The notes under the pieces are model-generated. The model was not told the origin of the DNA and did no database searches. It was given only the letters and a program-made list of their open reading frames with translations. From Methylomonas sp. (lineage in GTDB: Bacteria > Pseudomonadota > Gammaproteobacteria > Methylococcales > Methylomonadaceae), in assembly GCA_002928965.1 (NCBI GenBank), contig PERU01000008.1, positions 44,636-108,635 on the forward strand: a stretch of DNA of 64,000 nt, given 5' to 3'. This document shows, piece by piece, positions 63,833 to 64,000 of the stretch. Position 1 is the first letter of the stretch, and the number at the start of each line of letters is the position of its first letter. The position numbers were made by a program, and so were the translations under genes.

Positions 63833-64000
63833 AACATAGCACGCTATGCCATCGAGGAATCCGGATTCTGTATCGCTTTATCCAGATTATTAGCTAAGGA
63901 TTTCGCTACAAATAACTTCCCCCTTTGAAAAAGGGGGATCGAGGGGGATTTATTAAAAAATCTCCCCCCAACCCCTCTTTATCAAAGAGGGGAGCAAGAA
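63833..64000. other. Right window edge with a common palindromic repeat
   Basis: Contains CCCCCTTTGAAAAAGGGGG (63919-63937), a GAGGGGGATTTATT/AAATCTCCCCCC pair and CCCCTCTTTATCAAAGAGGGG (63972-63992). This nested G/C-run palindrome is a widespread bacterial intergenic repeat. No gene was recognised. Confidence 0.6.

Noticed and set aside
63918..63996. G/C-run palindromes at the right edge as a possible CRISPR fragment
   Set aside because: The units are inverted, not direct and evenly spaced, and there are no spacers. They match a common intergenic palindrome.

Overview
The window reads as chromosome from a Gram-negative gammaproteobacterium. The evidence is an LPS Kdo transferase (waaA), the gene order uvrA / yajR-like MFS / ssb, the divergent rpiA-ilvA pair, an FNR-type regulator and a ZnuD-like TonB receptor. 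Several secreted proteins end in a short C-terminal sorting tail of the form VP(V/L)P..(V/I)W(L/M)FGS + hydrophobic stretch + basic end, which is common in Methylococcales (type I methanotrophs). I therefore favour a Methylomonas/Methylobacter-like organism, but no methane- or methanol-oxidation gene and no rRNA is present, so this is an inference.

Layout. 1-2.0 kb: tail of a membrane Ser/Thr kinase, then a PEP-CTERM-type secreted protein behind a probable cyclic-di-GMP-I riboswitch. 2.1-12.9 kb: housekeeping genes (waaA, argG, a small cytochrome c, cysG, tusA-like, a HAD phosphatase, rppH, cpdA, argA, argH). 12.95-14.22 kb: a complete IS3-family element with 38-bp imperfect inverted repeats, an AAC target duplication and a programmed -1 frameshift site; it has clipped the end of a DUF4124 gene. 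14.2-21.7 kb: an unknown membrane-anchored protein, ppx, a YadGH-type ABC exporter, fnr, fbp and a nitroreductase. 21.9-26.4 kb: a metal-uptake island consisting of a Zur-box promoter, two All3515-like secreted proteins (one with a PEP-CTERM tail, one with PKD and dockerin modules) and a ZnuD-like TonB-dependent receptor between them. A PchR-like AraC regulator follows, with a Fur-box-like site upstream. 27.6-34.2 kb: a solitary FliK-like protein, two secreted proteins, rpiA, a frameshifted ilvA and an unusual membrane protein with an HELLH motif. 34.5-48.8 kb: a signalling region with three GGDEF-EAL proteins, a CheB-CheR-PAS hybrid translationally coupled to one of them, an outer-membrane barrel and an EVE protein. 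49.3-54.8 kb: uvrA, a YajR-like MFS transporter, ssb and a small membrane protein. 54.9-61.5 kb: the four-gene Anbu operon (circularly permuted ATP-grasp, alpha-E, Anbu protease, transglutaminase-DUF2126). 61.8-64 kb: a DUF2721 protein, a methyltransferase, a MITE-like element and a decayed mazF.

How parts work together. The 22-26 kb island looks like an outer-membrane zinc-acquisition system under Zur control, in which the extracellular or surface All3515-like proteins may hand metal to the receptor. The 35-49 kb region should both make and break c-di-GMP, and the riboswitch near 0.75 kb is a plausible sensor of that messenger. The Anbu operon is a conserved but functionally unresolved peptide/protein-modification locus. 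Small palindromic repeats occur between genes, and in three places mobile or repeat DNA reaches the 3' end of a gene and supplies its last codons.
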